Shown here: in pieces, positions 10,666-21,393 of the stretch
Layout: each line of letters opens with the position of its first letter
Position numbering within the stretch: the first letter of the stretch is position 1
Assembly: GCA_963575745.1 (NCBI GenBank)
Contig: CAUYUJ010001736.1
Span: forward strand, 350,628 to 414,627
DNA: 64,000 bases
Origin: Prorocentrum cordatum
Taxonomy: Eukaryota; Sar; Dinophyceae; Prorocentrales; Prorocentraceae
Direction of reading: 5' to 3'
The notes under the pieces: model-generated
Told to the model about the DNA's origin: nothing
What the model saw: only the letters and a program-made list of their open reading frames with translations
Databases searched by the model: none
Translations under genes and position numbers: made by a program

Positions 10666-11899
10666 GACGACATGTTGTTGCTGAGTTCGCACATGGGCAA
10701 GACTTCGAGGACTGTGACTGCCTTGGTGGCTGCAGCAATTGAGGCCACTGACTTCTGGAACTCCAGGCTGCAGGGGTACGTCCGCTGCGCCAAGGATGTC
10801 AACAAGCTGGCGTCCCAGTACGACGACGTCGTCGCCGTCTTTGCCGCGCTGACCGATGACCCAGCGGAGTTCGTTCCGCGGGTGCAGGATGCAATCGCCA
10901 GGCTCGGCGAGTTCAAGGAGAAGCTGCCGCCTGCTGCCACTGCCAATCTGTTAGACACGGCGCTGGGAACCATCCTGGGCAAGAGCAAGGTCTTCATGGC
11001 CGCTTGTGCGACGCCCGACAATGTGAGCGAGAAGTTCATCCAGGATTGGCAGGCAGTACTCTCCGAAGCAGTCATCCTCTATCCCATGGCCGAGGAGTTG
11101 AACCAGACGATGATGTCCCTCGGTGCGAAGTTGCGGGGCATGGGACTCGCTGTCAAGCTGGCCGAGCTGACCAAGCAGATGAAGGAGATGGCCAAGTCGG
11201 CCGCCGCTGGCCAGGAGACGGCGTGGTTGCGAGAGTTTAAGCTGACTGAGTGCAACGCCATGGTCAACGCCATTCGCGAGCTCAACGTCCCCCGCGACCA
11301 TGCGATTGCCATCGCGGCGGTCGGCCTGGCCGACAATGTCGCAGAGTACGTGGCGATGGAGATCGGGAAGACCAACTTCGAATGCCAAGCTCCGTGAACT
11401 TATCATTGCTGCAGAAGGGTTGACCACGCAGTGCGGCACGACCATCGACGGCGTGCAAGCCAAGGTGTCGATGATCAACAAGACTATCACGATCGACGGT
11501 CTGCTGCAGGAGTTGGCGGCCCACGGCTCTTGCATGGATGACAGGGCGACGGCGAACAACTTCGACCTGGTTGTGTCACTGGACAGGTGCACGAAGCAGC
11601 TCCACGAGCTCATCTCCGCCAGCGCCGATGCAGACCACCCCGCCGCTGCGAGTAAGATGCTTGACGACGCGACCAAGTTCCTGACTGAGCTGCACGGCGC
11701 CGACATCAAGAAGAGCAAGGCTGCCCTCGAGGTCAAGCTGAATGAAATCAAGCCGCTGAACGGCTGCATGGACAACGGGGAGTACTGGGTGGACGCGTTC
11801 AGAGGTGAGACCTGGGCTGAGTTCTCGGAGCACGCGTCCAAGACCGTGCTGAAGGCGGACCCCAATGCGCTGGTCGATGCGACGTCTGGATTGCAGCAG
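10666..11899 (+). CDS. Unknown helical protein, exon(s) of the 8-12 kb gene
   Basis: From DDMLLLSSHMGK onward about 240 codons are open in one frame, then the frame moves by one base near 11385-11395 (after FECQ) and continues as LRELIIAAEGLTTQCGTT to SGLQQ at 11899. No stop falls within the combined reading. The product is rich in Ala/Leu/Glu/Lys with regular heptad-like spacing, suggesting helical bundles. There is no catalytic motif that I recognise. The frame change is too tight for an intron and is probably a sequence error or a real lesion. Confidence 0.6.
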
Positions 11900-12117
11900 G
11901 CGGTGCCAATCGAATTGCGCAACGTTGATGGTGCCCCCATGTCGCCACCGCGCTCCCCAATGCAACGCGTTTTGGGTTGTTCAGTTTCTCGCGTCCTGGG
12001 TGTCCGCGGTCCGCTCTTCCTCGGGGGGCCGCTATCGCGGCGCATGCCCCCGCCTCTCGCCATCGCCCCACCCTTGCCCGCCCATCGTCGCCCCCAAGGC
12101 GTTTCGATCAGTGACAG

Positions 12118-12441
12118 GGGGCACCATCATCGATGCCACTCTCGGTTGGAATCCCTGAGACCCTGGATCTTTATGAGAAGTATTGCGACACTGCGATGGT
12201 CGAGAAAGAGGCTGTCGTCGTGGACGACGCCAGGCAGCAGATCTACGGAGCCCGCCGCATCAAGTTCCAGGGCGTCCTGATGTACCATTTCCGGAATGAG
12301 AAGCAGGCCGCGGGCTTGCGCACCAAGGTGCAGGGCGAGATCAGGGAGGTCCGCAAGTATGTGCAGGACTACCAGCAGCTCCTGCCCGCCCTCCTCGCCA
12401 AGATGGTGAAAGACGCCTTGGCCATGAGGGTCAAGCTCTGA
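12118..12441 (+). CDS. Unknown protein, C-terminal exon of the 8-12 kb gene
   Basis: This open frame ends in TGA at 12439-12441. It encodes ETLDLYEKYCDTAMVEKE and a basic, helical C terminus (LRTKVQGEIREVRKYVQDYQQ). It follows a probable intron from about 11900 that starts GCGGTG. The AG at 12116-12117 gives a phase-0 entry, and AG at 12179-12180 is an alternative. It could also be a separate small gene starting at the ATG at 12133. Confidence 0.5.
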   Translation, partial: GAPSSMPLSVGIPETLDLYEKYCDTAMVEKEAVVVDDARQQIYGARRIKFQGVLMYHFRNEKQAAGLRTKVQGEIREVRKYVQDYQQLLPALLAKMVKDALAMRVKL

Positions 12442-12941
12442 GGAGGCGGTGGAGGAGGAATGTACGCAGGAGTGGGATGAGGATAGCAAGGACCCCCCCA
12501 CCCCGTTTGGCCAACCACATGGTTCCCCGCCAACCGCCCCCCACCACCCCATCTCAGACCGCCCCCATCCAGAGCCCTCATCCTCCTCCTGGGGTCCAGC
12601 TCGCAGCCAGGCATTCGACCCGCTCGGACGGGCCAGCCTGCGAGACAGGAGAACGTGTCAGAGCGTGAGGGGGAGTCGAGGCGGTGGGAAAGATAACACG
12701 GCGACCAATCATAACAACAAAAAAACACGCAACCTAACCACTTTTTTCTCGGTATTCATCTACCTCATGTCATCGCCCCCTCGTCCTCCATTCGTGTCCT
12801 CATTCGCCTCCCTGTCTATCCTGATGATTGTCCTTGTCATCGTCCTTGTCTCAAGTTTCCCCATCGTATCCCTGACTCGCTTCGTCTTCCATCGGCCCCT
12901 TCCTCGTTATTCAAGCGACTGGTTCCATTCTGCCAACCACC

Positions 12942-13271
12942 ATGGCAGCTCATGGGTTCGGCAAGGGTCGTGCCACGTTGCCTGGCCTGTGGGTCAGGAG
13001 CCTCGGGGGTGCATGCGAGGGTATCGTGGGATGCTTCTCGTGGGCCTCTTGGAGTGCTATCGCTGGCACCTGGATTGTTGTTGGAGGCTTCGCCATGGCA
13101 CGACACGTAGCAGCACAACATACAAGAGCCATATTGGAGCCGTTAATCAACTCTTGCTCACATCCAGGCCCGAGCAACCACAGGAGGCCAACCCAACCTC
13201 ACCTCTTCCATATCACCAGCTGTCCCATGACGGGGGCAGTTGATGATGTGGAAGATGAGTTAGGGCGCTAG
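12942..13271 (+). CDS. Hypothetical small ORF with a hydrophobic core
   Basis: A 109-codon ORF opens with ATGGCAGC in a strong start context (ACCACCATGG). Residues 15-52 are hydrophobic and Gly/Trp-rich, like one or two membrane segments, and the tail is polar. It follows a lower-GC, pyrimidine-rich stretch (12740-12930) that could be a 3' UTR or intron of the previous gene. There is no similarity I can name, and it may be a chance ORF. Confidence 0.25.
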   Translation: MAAHGFGKGRATLPGLWVRSLGGACEGIVGCFSWASWSAIAGTWIVVGGFAMARHVAAQHTRAILEPLINSCSHPGPSNHRRPTQPHLFHITSCPMTGAVDDVEDELGR

Positions 13272-13539
13272 GTCGCATCGTCTCCTCTCCTACTCTAGTT
13301 TACGTCGTCCTCTATCGCGCAATCTACGCAGCCCCCCTGGCGCGCCCGCTAAATCGTGCTTTCACCTGCTCAGCCGTGCAACGCCGCGGTCCCCACCGCA
13401 CTCTCATGATGGCTCTACCTGGCCCGCGCGTCATTGGGCTGTGCCCTGCCACACTTCCTACCGCTCATTGTGTCATCGTACATGTTCCTAATTGCCATGG
13501 CAACTCTCACTATGCTATCATACCCCGTGCGCCATTGCA

Positions 13540-15475
13540 GCGCGCCGCCCAAAAGTTATCCCAGGGGGGCCTAACGCGGCCCAAGGGGGCCCCAAGAACG
13601 GCCCAACTGAAATACGAACTGTCATTTCAAGACCTTCCCGCCACGATGGCCCCAACAGCCACCCAAGGACCCCCTGGGCGCCCCGCGGAAGGTCCCAGAG
13701 GCTTCCAAAAGGCACCCAACCCAGAGGCTCCCAAAAGGCCCCCGAGAAACGATGGGTTTCTTCGGTGCTGCGCGGGCCGTTCCGATTGTTCGGTTCACGC
13801 GCGCGTGGCCCGTCGCATCCTGACGCTGCGCGGCGGGCCCCGTCGCGGACGATGTGATTGAGGCGTTCGCTCGAAGCCCACATTCCATGAGAGGCCCCCC
13901 CCGCAGTTCCAGGCGCGCGGCTGCAGTTGCGTTTTGCGCCGCCCTTTCTCTGGGCGCGGGCTCCCGCATTTCGGGATCACGTGACCAATTTCTGCTGTTA
14001 GTTTCGTGTTTGTTTTCGTATGGCCGCAATACCTATGTTTGAGTTATTTTTAGTTATCTCGGACTTTTCGCGGCGTAGAGCCCTCAGCAGGGCATCCAAC
14101 ATCATAACCCAAGAGGCAAAACACGTTGTTCTTTTCATTGTTTTTTTCAATGTGTTTTTTTGTCTTCTCGCTTTTCCTGCTTTCCGACGCTCCAAGACGG
14201 CCCAAGAGGCCCCCAAGAGAGCCCCAGGACGGCCCAAGAGGCCCCTAAGCCGGCCCCAAGACGGCCCAAGAAGCCCCCAAAGGCGTCCCGAGACGGCCCA
14301 AAAGGCCCCCAGGACGGCCCAGGAGCCGCCCAAGACAGCTCCAGGAGGGCCCCGCCATGGCCTGAAGACTGCCTAAGCGAGCCCAGCGGACCTCCAACAC
14401 GCGCCAGCATGGCCTCCAAACGAGGCCAGAAGCCACCAACACGCCCCAAGCGGCCTCCAAGAGGCCTCCCAAGGAGCCCCAAGAGGCCACAAACGTTGAT
14501 TTTTCATTGTTTTTTTTCTATTTGTTTTGCCTTCTCGTTTTTTCTGCTTTCCGACGCTGCCAGACGGCCCAAGAGGCACCCAAGACAGCCCAGGATGGCC
14601 CCAGAGGCCCCTGAGCCGGCCCCAAGACAACCCAAGAGGCCCCCAAAGGCCTCCCAAGATGGCCCAAGTGAGCCCCAAGACAATCCAGGAGCCGCTCAAG
14701 ACAGCCCCAGGAGGGCCCCGACATGGCCTGACGACTGCCTAAAAGGCCAGCGAGCCTCCAACACGCGCCAGCATGGCCTCCAGACGAGCCCACAGGCCAT
14801 CAACACGCCCCAAGCGGCCTCCAAGAGGCCTCCCAAGAGAACCCCAAGAGGCCACAAACGCTGATTTGTCAGTGGTTCTTTCGATGTTTTTCGCGTTCTT
14901 GCTTTTTTTGCTTTCCGACGCTCCAAGACGGCCCAAGAGGCCCCCAATCGAGCCCCAGGACGGCCCAAGAGACCCTTAAGCCGGGCCCAAGACGGCCCAA
15001 GACGCCCCCAAAGGCGTCCCAAGACGGTCCAAGAGCGCCCCAGGACGGCGCAGGAGTCGCCCAAGACGGCCCCAGGAGGGCCCCGACATGGCCTCAAGAT
15101 TGCCTAAGCGAGCCCAGCGGACCCCAAGAGGGCCCCACGAGGCCGCAAGAAGCCCTCCGAGGCCCCCCAAGCGCCCCCCAAAAGGTTCCCCAGAGGCTCC
15201 CAAGAGGCCCAACAAATCCTCCCGAAACGCCCCAGAGACTTCCAGTATGCCTCCAAAAACTGACCCAAGAGCGCCCCAGAGGGTCATGGCCTCAAGATTG
15301 CCTAAGCGAGCCCAGCGGACCCCAAGAGGGCCCCACGAGGCCGCAAGAAGCCCTGATTCCCCAGAGGCTCCCAAGAGGCCCAACAAATCCTCCCGAAACG
15401 CCCCAGAGACTTCCAGTATGCCTCCAAAAACTGACCCCGAGAGGGTCATGCGAGGCCCCAAGACAGCCCAATGAT
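13540..15475. repeat. CAAGAGGCCC phased repeat field with about 360-bp higher-order units
   Basis: The region is built of imperfect units such as CCAAGACGGCC and CCAAGAGGCCC. Successive AAG steps are spaced 10 or 11 bases. Three AT-rich cassettes ending CTTTCCGACGCT(C/G)CC interrupt it near 14130-14200, 14490-14560 and 14860-14930, giving units of about 360 bp. At 15088-15285 and 15286-15460 a roughly 200-bp block beginning ATGGCCTCAAGATTGCC is tandemly duplicated. ORFs here are by-products of the repeat. 13780-14130 is a less repetitive spacer. Confidence 0.9.
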
Positions 15476-16028
15476 GGCCACGCGAGAGCCACGCCATACA
15501 TTATGATGATGAGGAGGCGTAAGTAATGGTGGCGAGGGATGCTGATGACAAGGATGGAAGGGGAGCGAAGGATGAGGAGGACTGGGGGGTGACTCGAGGT
15601 GAGGAAGGACGAGAACGAGGTGTAGGAAGAGAAGGAGCGGCAGATTGAAGAGAGCGGGGAGGACATGGAGGAGGCTGATGATGATGATGAGAGGAGGAGG
15701 AGGACGAGGAGGAGAGGAGGACGGGGAGCAGTGACGTAACCAGCCCTTAACATTTACGCTTCCAAGAGCGAAGGGTGCCATGAGCCGTCTCGGGCAAGTT
15801 CCTTCAGCGCTCTTTCCGTTTTCGTGCACAACCATTGGCCCATCCATGGAGCCATGACGGGGCCCAGGTCAGCGCCGAGGCTGTTCCCGGAGCTTCCAAC
15901 AAGGTCTCCGAGTTGCACTTCCGCGTCCTGCTCCACCGGCCCCGTGCCCCATACCGACTGAAGACATGATGCTGCTGCCTCCGCAGTCACCAGTCAGTAT
16001 TCTCCTGCTTACTTCTACGGCATTGCAG
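15476..16028. other. No gene seen; purine-rich then unique DNA
   Basis: 15500-15720 is GGA/GAT-rich on the plus strand. The remainder is unique GC-rich sequence. The CAG at 16026-16028 is a candidate splice acceptor for the Cys-rich coding region that follows. Confidence 0.5.
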
Positions 16029-17631
16029 GCTGCCATCCATATCGCGGGTCGAGCCGCCGCTCCCTGCACCTCCGTATTCGTGGTCATGGCTCCAGCTGTT
16101 ACTGAGAGGCCGCGACACGTGTCATAACTATCCAATTTGCAGTGGACTCCAAGCTCAGATCCCAGTCGAAGGCACCAACAAACGAGAACGTCAAAGATTT
16201 TGCAAGCGGTGCCTTTCGGCAGACGCACGGCGTGCCCACCCCCAGTGCGAGGCTCCTGTAGCTCCACCCTTCCGACGGCCAAAAACACATGTCACGCCTA
16301 CTTTCTGCACAACGCACTATTCCGACCCATGCCACAATACCACGCGCGAGTGGAACTTGTGTAGGAACGCCCGCGTCGGCTGCCGCCTTCTGGCAACCAA
16401 CAAATCATCTGGCCCGTGCTTTCCGTGCTCTGAAGGCTCCCTGCCCTGTGGCTTCGCGGTGCTGGGGCGTCCTTCCCACGTCCGGCGAAAGGTCAAAAAT
16501 GCATCAGGCCGGCTTCCGCAATGCGTTAACCATCACAACAACCATTCTTGCCCCTACAACCCTGGTCGGCAATTCGCCTGCGCATCGCCTGGCTGCCAGG
16601 AGGAACGGAGCGATGCAGCCCACAGTACTTGCGTCCCATGCCAAGCCGGACGTCGACCGTGCACAGTGTGCTTCTCGCGCCGAGGAGCGCCCGGAACTCC
16701 AGATTTGTGCGCTCACTGTGGCGGAGCCAGCCCAGCCGCCAGCCCTTCTCTAGCCGCTCCAGCGCAGTCTTCGACGGCGCTTGCATCTACGCCTTCGCGA
16801 TGTAGCGCTCCGAAGTGCGGGGCGCCAGCGGTGCAAGAAAACACATCTCGAACGGGCGCGCAATGCCCCATGTGCATCGTCGGGGTCTTTCCTTGCGCTA
16901 CGGCCACCTGCAACTGCCGCGTCCTTCGACAACGCGGACAGCATTGCATCGTCTGCCAACCGCCCGCCCTGCTCCACTTCTGCCGTACGCCCGCGTGTAC
17001 GAACGTAGTCGAGTCGCCAGAGGACACTTTGTGTTGTCTTTGCACTTCGTCCTGTTTCCCATGCGCGACGCGTAGGTGCGACCGCCGTTCCACCCCTGGT
17101 TCAGCAGGCCTATGTCGAACGTGTGGGCTGTCCACACCACAACCACTACCATCCCTCTCCAAACGATCCTACGAGCAAGCCGAACGCCCTTGTAGCTCGT
17201 CTGGATGCAACGGTGTAGCTTAACGGAAGTCGTCCGACGGCCTCTGCATCGCGTGCATTCGGAAAGGGAAGCCATGTAGCAATCGTGCCATTGGGTGCGC
17301 TTTTCGCGTGGGCCCTCTCGGCACCGTGGTGGAATGTAGGCACTGTTGCCTCGCGGGGCCCCGTTGCCAGGGGCCCGGCAAGGCCGGCTGCCGCGCCCCC
17401 GCCCGCCATGGCGTGCGACGCGCAGTGCCGCACAACAACGGCATGTGCGAACGTTGCTTTAAACCCACATGTTCCTTCCCACTGTGCGACAGAAAGTTGA
17501 CGAAAGCAATGTACGCCACCGGATACTTGCCCCGACCACGTCCGACATGCCGCGGTAGCCACCGCCGCCGCCGGGCCCCATCATCCTCCGACGTCGGGGT
17601 CTTCTGGTGTCCCACACGCCCGTCCACGTAG
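16029..17631 (+). CDS. Cysteine-rich tandem-repeat protein, interrupted by one stop
   Basis: Frame 1 is open from 15970 to a TAA at 17221-17223, then open again in the same frame to 17629. It carries repeats of about 35 residues with the pattern C-x4-C, a gap of 12-17, C-x2-C, x6, C (examples: CSAPKCG...CPMC...FPC, then CRTPACT...CCLC...FPC, then CSSSGCN). The pattern resumes after the TAA (GLCIACIRKGKPC), so the stop looks like a nonsense change in a continuous repeat protein. No ATG-led start is clear. The first exon may begin after the AG at 16027-16028. The Cys spacing suggests zinc binding or disulfide modules, and the function is unknown. Coding continues, frame-shifted, at 17639. Confidence 0.6.
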
Positions 17632-17638
17632 CGATCCG

Positions 17639-18334
17639 TTGCAAGCACTCCGCAAGCAGGCGGGGGCAGCCGTCCGCATGTACCTCCGAGCACGTGACTC
17701 GCCGAAATGTTCCGTGCCGTGGTGTCGCCTCAAGTCCACCCGCGTAGCACTTCCGAACTCGTCCAGCTGTCCGCCCGCCTGCGCAGCGCATCGGAACTGG
17801 TTCGCAGAACCCGTGCCTGGGACTCTCTTGGCGTACGCACCGGCCACCGCGCCGGCTGGTGGTCGACAGACGAATGATGCAGCGACCGCGTTCCGAAAGC
17901 GTCGCTCTCTCCGACCGGCCGGCCACTTTCAAGGAGCCTGCGCAACGTGCGGGGCTCTGCACTTCTTCGCCGAACGCGCGCGTTGCCCGGCAGCACGCAG
18001 AAAGGACTTCGGCGCGTGCTGCAGGTACGGAGCCCTGGCTGGCATCCCCCTACTGCCTCCCGCTCCGGCCGAAATGGCTCAGCTCCTTCGTCCGGGTCTT
18101 TCCCACGACCACTTCATGCAGCACACTCGGTCGTACAACTGCGCCCTTGGATTCGCATCCTTCAACAGCGAGAGCACTGTCGCCGCACGGAAGACCCGCC
18201 TGTCGGGCACCCGGGCACCGGGGCACCCGGGCACCCAGGCTTTGCAGGCACCCCGGCACCGGGGCATCCGGGCATCCCCCGGGCACCCGGAAAGGAGGAG
18301 GGAGGATGAGGAGGAGGAGAAGGAGGAGGAGTGA
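17639..18334 (+). CDS. Cys-rich repeat protein, C-terminal part, copy 2
   Basis: A second frame continues the Cys pattern of the preceding coding region (KCSVPWC ... CPPAC, then CATC ... CCRY) before passing into Pro/Gly/His-rich and Glu-rich repeat-coded sequence. The link to 17631 needs a one-base shift or a short intron. The same segment is found at 1-663, so the C-terminal part of this gene is duplicated in the window. The true stop is uncertain because of the GGA tract. Confidence 0.4.
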   Translation: MQALRKQAGAAVRMYLRARDSPKCSVPWCRLKSTRVALPNSSSCPPACAAHRNWFAEPVPGTLLAYAPATAPAGGRQTNDAATAFRKRRSLRPAGHFQGACATCGALHFFAERARCPAARRKDFGACCRYGALAGIPLLPPAPAEMAQLLRPGLSHDHFMQHTRSYNCALGFASFNSESTVAARKTRLSGTRAPGHPGTQALQAPRHRGIRASPGHPERRREDEEEEKEEE

Positions 18335-19054
18335 ACGTCGGGCAGGCGTCCAGCGCAATCCGAGGCGAGGGTAGAGCCAGAAGGAGTAGGAGGTGGAGGG
18401 GACCGGGAGGACCGTTTCGGCCGTTCGAAAAAGCACCTCATCCATGTCCTCCTCCTCCTCCTCCTGCTCGTTCTCTTCCCCCTCCCTTCCATAATCAGAC
18501 TATTCCTCCGCCGGCTCGGCTCGGCCCGGCCCGGCCCGGCTCGGCCAGCGGAGGAGGAGGAGGGAGGAGGAGTGGGAGGATGAAGACAGGACAGGGGGGG
18601 AGTAGGACGACGAGGAGGAGGAGGAGGAGGAGGAGGAGGAGGAGGAGGAGGAGGAGGAGGGGGAGAAAGAGCGAGGAGGCGGGGAGGGACATGAGCAAGG
18701 GGAGGCGGATGAGGACTAATTTCGTGGAGGAGCAGGCGTTCGCAACCGGCGCAGCATCCAGGCAGAAGAGGAGGAGGAGGAGGAGCAGGAGGAGGAAGAG
18801 CAGGAGGAGGAGGAGGAGGAGGAGGAGGAGGATGAAGAGGAGGACGCGCAGGAGGAGGCCCGGTTCGCCTGAAACATCCTCAAAGCTCTGGGTTCCGAGA
18901 CGTCCTGACCTGAGTTGGTCAGACCACTTTCGCCTGAGACATCCTCGAAACTCTGACCTCGGAGGTGCCTTGCCCCACGGTGGTCCGGGCACTTTCGCTT
19001 GAGACACGCTCGCATGTCTGGGTTCCGAGACGCCCTGAGGTGAGGTGTTCACTC
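17684..19054. repeat. Direct repeat copy 2 (matches 1-1400)
   Basis: Second copy of the block at the window start. Here the sequence continues uninterrupted past the point where copy 1 meets the gap, showing what probably lies within or beyond the gap. Confidence 0.9.
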
Positions 19055-19300
19055 CGATCTCGCCTGAGACATCCTGCGATCTCTGACCTCGGAGGTGCCC
19101 TGCCCCATGGTGGTCCGGGCACGTTCGCCTGAGACATCCTCGCAACTCTGGGTTCCGAGATGCACTGAGCTCTGACCTCGGAGATACATTGCCCCAAGGT
19201 GGTCTGGCCACTTCCGCCTGAGACCCTCGCCACTCTGAGTTGCGAGATGCCCTGAGCAGGTGGTCTGGCCACTACCGCCTGAGGCATCCTCACAACTCTG
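18865..19300. repeat. About 65-bp imperfect tandem repeat
   Basis: Units alternate TCGCCTGAGACATCCTC, CTCTGACCTCGGAGGTGCC and GGTGGTCCGGGCAC or GGGTTCCGAGACG. Unit starts lie 55-89 bases apart, most often about 65. The array tails into a GGGCC-type repeat near 19300. Confidence 0.8.
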
Positions 19301-19539
19301 ACCTCTTGGGGCCTCCGGGGGAGCCTCTTGGGCACTCTTGGCCAGGGCCCAGAAACAAAACCAGGCCAGGGCCCAGAGAAAAAATCCGAAACGCCCCAGA
19401 AACAAAACTTGAAACACAACTTGAAACAAAACCCTTGAAACAATTGTCCGGCTGTGGAGCCGCCTGTCGGGGCACACCGCCCTATGCATGTGTGATGTTA
19501 ACCCATGCGCGCCCCGTATGATTCACACATAGGTATCAT

Positions 19540-19815
19540 ATTCAGCTAGGGGGGCATGGTTGTATATCTGTATATCTGAGACCACAGCACACGTATATCT
19601 ATGAACATATGTGACCTCATATCATACGTACATGTATCTACATGCATGGTACAGCATCTTACGTGCGTGCATGTACATGCAGTGTGCCAATGCTTACGTA
19701 TGTGTATGCATATGCATGGTATCACATCTACGTATGTGTATGCATATGCATGGTGTAACATCTCACGTATGTGTATGTATACGCATGGCAAAACATCATA
19801 CGTATTTATTCATAT
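19540..19815. repeat. ACGTATGTGTATGCATATGC tandem repeat
   Basis: At least five imperfect units of about 35-45 bases contain ACGTATGTGTATG and GCATGGT(A/G)(T/C)(A/C)ACATC. Alternating purine/pyrimidine (TGCATATGCA) is frequent. Confidence 0.8.
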
Positions 19816-19849
19816 GACGGCGCACCAGGTCCGTGCGCCCGGGGCCGGC

Positions 19850-20560
19850 GCCGCTACCACAAATGTGGGCTCCGGGGCCCTCGGGGAGCCCCGGGGCCTC
19901 ACAGAAGACCGCCAGAAGGCACCAAGGAGGCTCGAAAGGCTCCAGAACAGACCCGGGACGCCCGAAGGTCGCTCCCAGACGCTCAACATGGCCTCCAAGG
20001 CGGCTTCAGAAGCCCCCAAGACACCCCAAGCGACCCCCAATAGGGCCCCAAAGAGAGCCCCAAGGGGCCAAAATAACCCCATTCCCTTCGTAAAACGTAT
20101 ATGTTTAACATATTGCTTGTTTTCGCTGTCGGTCCGGCCGAGGACGCGCCCCAGAGGGCCCCAATACAGCCCCAGAGAGCTCCAGGACGGCCCACGAAGG
20201 GCCCAAGACGACCGCAAATGTGGGCCCCGGGGCCCTCGGGGAGCCCCGGGGCCTCACAGAAGGCCGCCAGAAGGCGCCAAGGAGGCCCCAAGAGGCTCCA
20301 GAACAGACCCGGGACGCCCGAAGGTCGCTCCCAGACGCCCAACATGGCCTTCAAGGTGGCTTCAGAAGCCCCCAAGACACCCCAAGCGACCCCCAATAGG
20401 GCCCCAAAGAGAGCCCCAAGGGGCCAAAATAGCCCCATTCTCTTTGTAAAACGTATATTTTCAACATATTGCTTGTTTTCGCTGTCGGTCCGTGCTTGAC
20501 GATCTCAGAAGCTCCCGAGACCGCCCCAATACGGCCCAGGACGCGCTCCAGAGGGCCCCA
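19850..20560. repeat. CAAGAGGCCC repeat field, two about 365-bp units
   Basis: Two near-identical units start at about 19857 and 20214 (both AATGTGGGC(T/C)CCGGGG). Each ends with the AT-rich cassette GTAAAACGTATAT(G/T)TT(T/C)AACATATTGCTTG followed by TCGCTGTCGGTCCG. Same family as 13540-15475, with a different cassette variant. Confidence 0.9.
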
Positions 20561-20669
20561 ATACAGCAGGGGGGGGGGGGATTTTCGGAGGGGGGGGGGG
20601 GGAGACCCCTGGGTTCAGGAGGAAAAGGTAGGCAATTTTCCACAGTAAAGCGGCGGTGGATCACGCTCT

Positions 20670-21138
20670 CTCGTATATGCACATGTATATGTATATGCGT
20701 ATGTACATGTATGTGTAAATGTATATGTATGTGCATAGACATATTCATATGTATGTTTGTGTATATATATATGTATATGTACATGTATATGTACATGTAT
20801 ATGCACATTCTATGCACATGTATATGTACAAGTATATGTGTATGCACATGATGATGTAAATGTATGTGTATAGGTATATGTATATACACATGTACATGTA
20901 CATGAAATGCACGTGAATATGCATATATATATATATATATATATGCAAACTGTTGTGTATAGGTGCATCTGTACATAGGCATATGCATTTGTATAGGTAT
21001 GCTTTTATTTTCAAATATAGATGCATGCATATGCGTATGCATAATTATATGTATATGTGTATGTATATGTATAGGTTCAGGTATGCGTATGTGCATATGC
21101 TTATGTTTATGTAGATGTGTATGTATGCGTATATGTAT
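20670..21138. repeat. TATGTA-rich microsatellite, left flank of the retrotransposon
   Basis: Degenerate TATGTA/CATGTA repeats include an (AT)12 run near 20920. Very similar DNA resumes at 29080, so the 7.9-kb element sits inside this repeat. Confidence 0.9.
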
Positions 21139-21393
21139 TGTGTGTTGTCCCAGACAATGAAGTTTTCGGGCCCTTGTCTCCTCACCCTTCCCCCCTCCCC
21201 GCCTTCAACAGTTGGCGGGTTGGGAGGGGCGGGGGCGCCGGGGCTTTTTTCACTGCAAGGTGGGGCCGTCTCAAAGATAACATGATTTTCTGGCGCGTTC
21301 GTGTGATTTTAGGCCGCCAGAAAAAACTACCCTTTTCAGTCGAAAAGGGTCGTTTTCCGACTTGTTATATTTTGCGTTCTCCGCTCAAGTTCT
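21139..21393. repeat. Split direct repeat A1 (5' terminus)
   Basis: Matches A2 (28561-28819) over about 255 bases with few differences, mainly six versus ten A at 21321. It contains a potential ORF1 start ATG (21282) and the hairpin at 21330-21349. By analogy with related elements it should hold the promoter. No TATA box is obvious. Confidence 0.9.
21330..21349 (+). promoter_or_regulatory. Hairpin CCCTTTTC-AGTC-GAAAAGGG, upstream of ORF1
   Basis: A perfect 8-bp stem with a 4-base loop, preceded by GGCCGCCAG and an A-tract. The same module occurs in A2 (28751-28780) and between the methyltransferase and recombinase ORFs (26981-27010). The role is unknown; an RNA structure acting in translation, processing or packaging is possible. 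Confidence 0.6.

Noticed and set aside
11900-12117. Coding extension AVPIELRNVDGAPMSPPRSP after exon ending 11899
   Set aside because: Composition changes to Pro/Arg-rich noise and a better continuation lies in the next frame after an AG; treated as intron.
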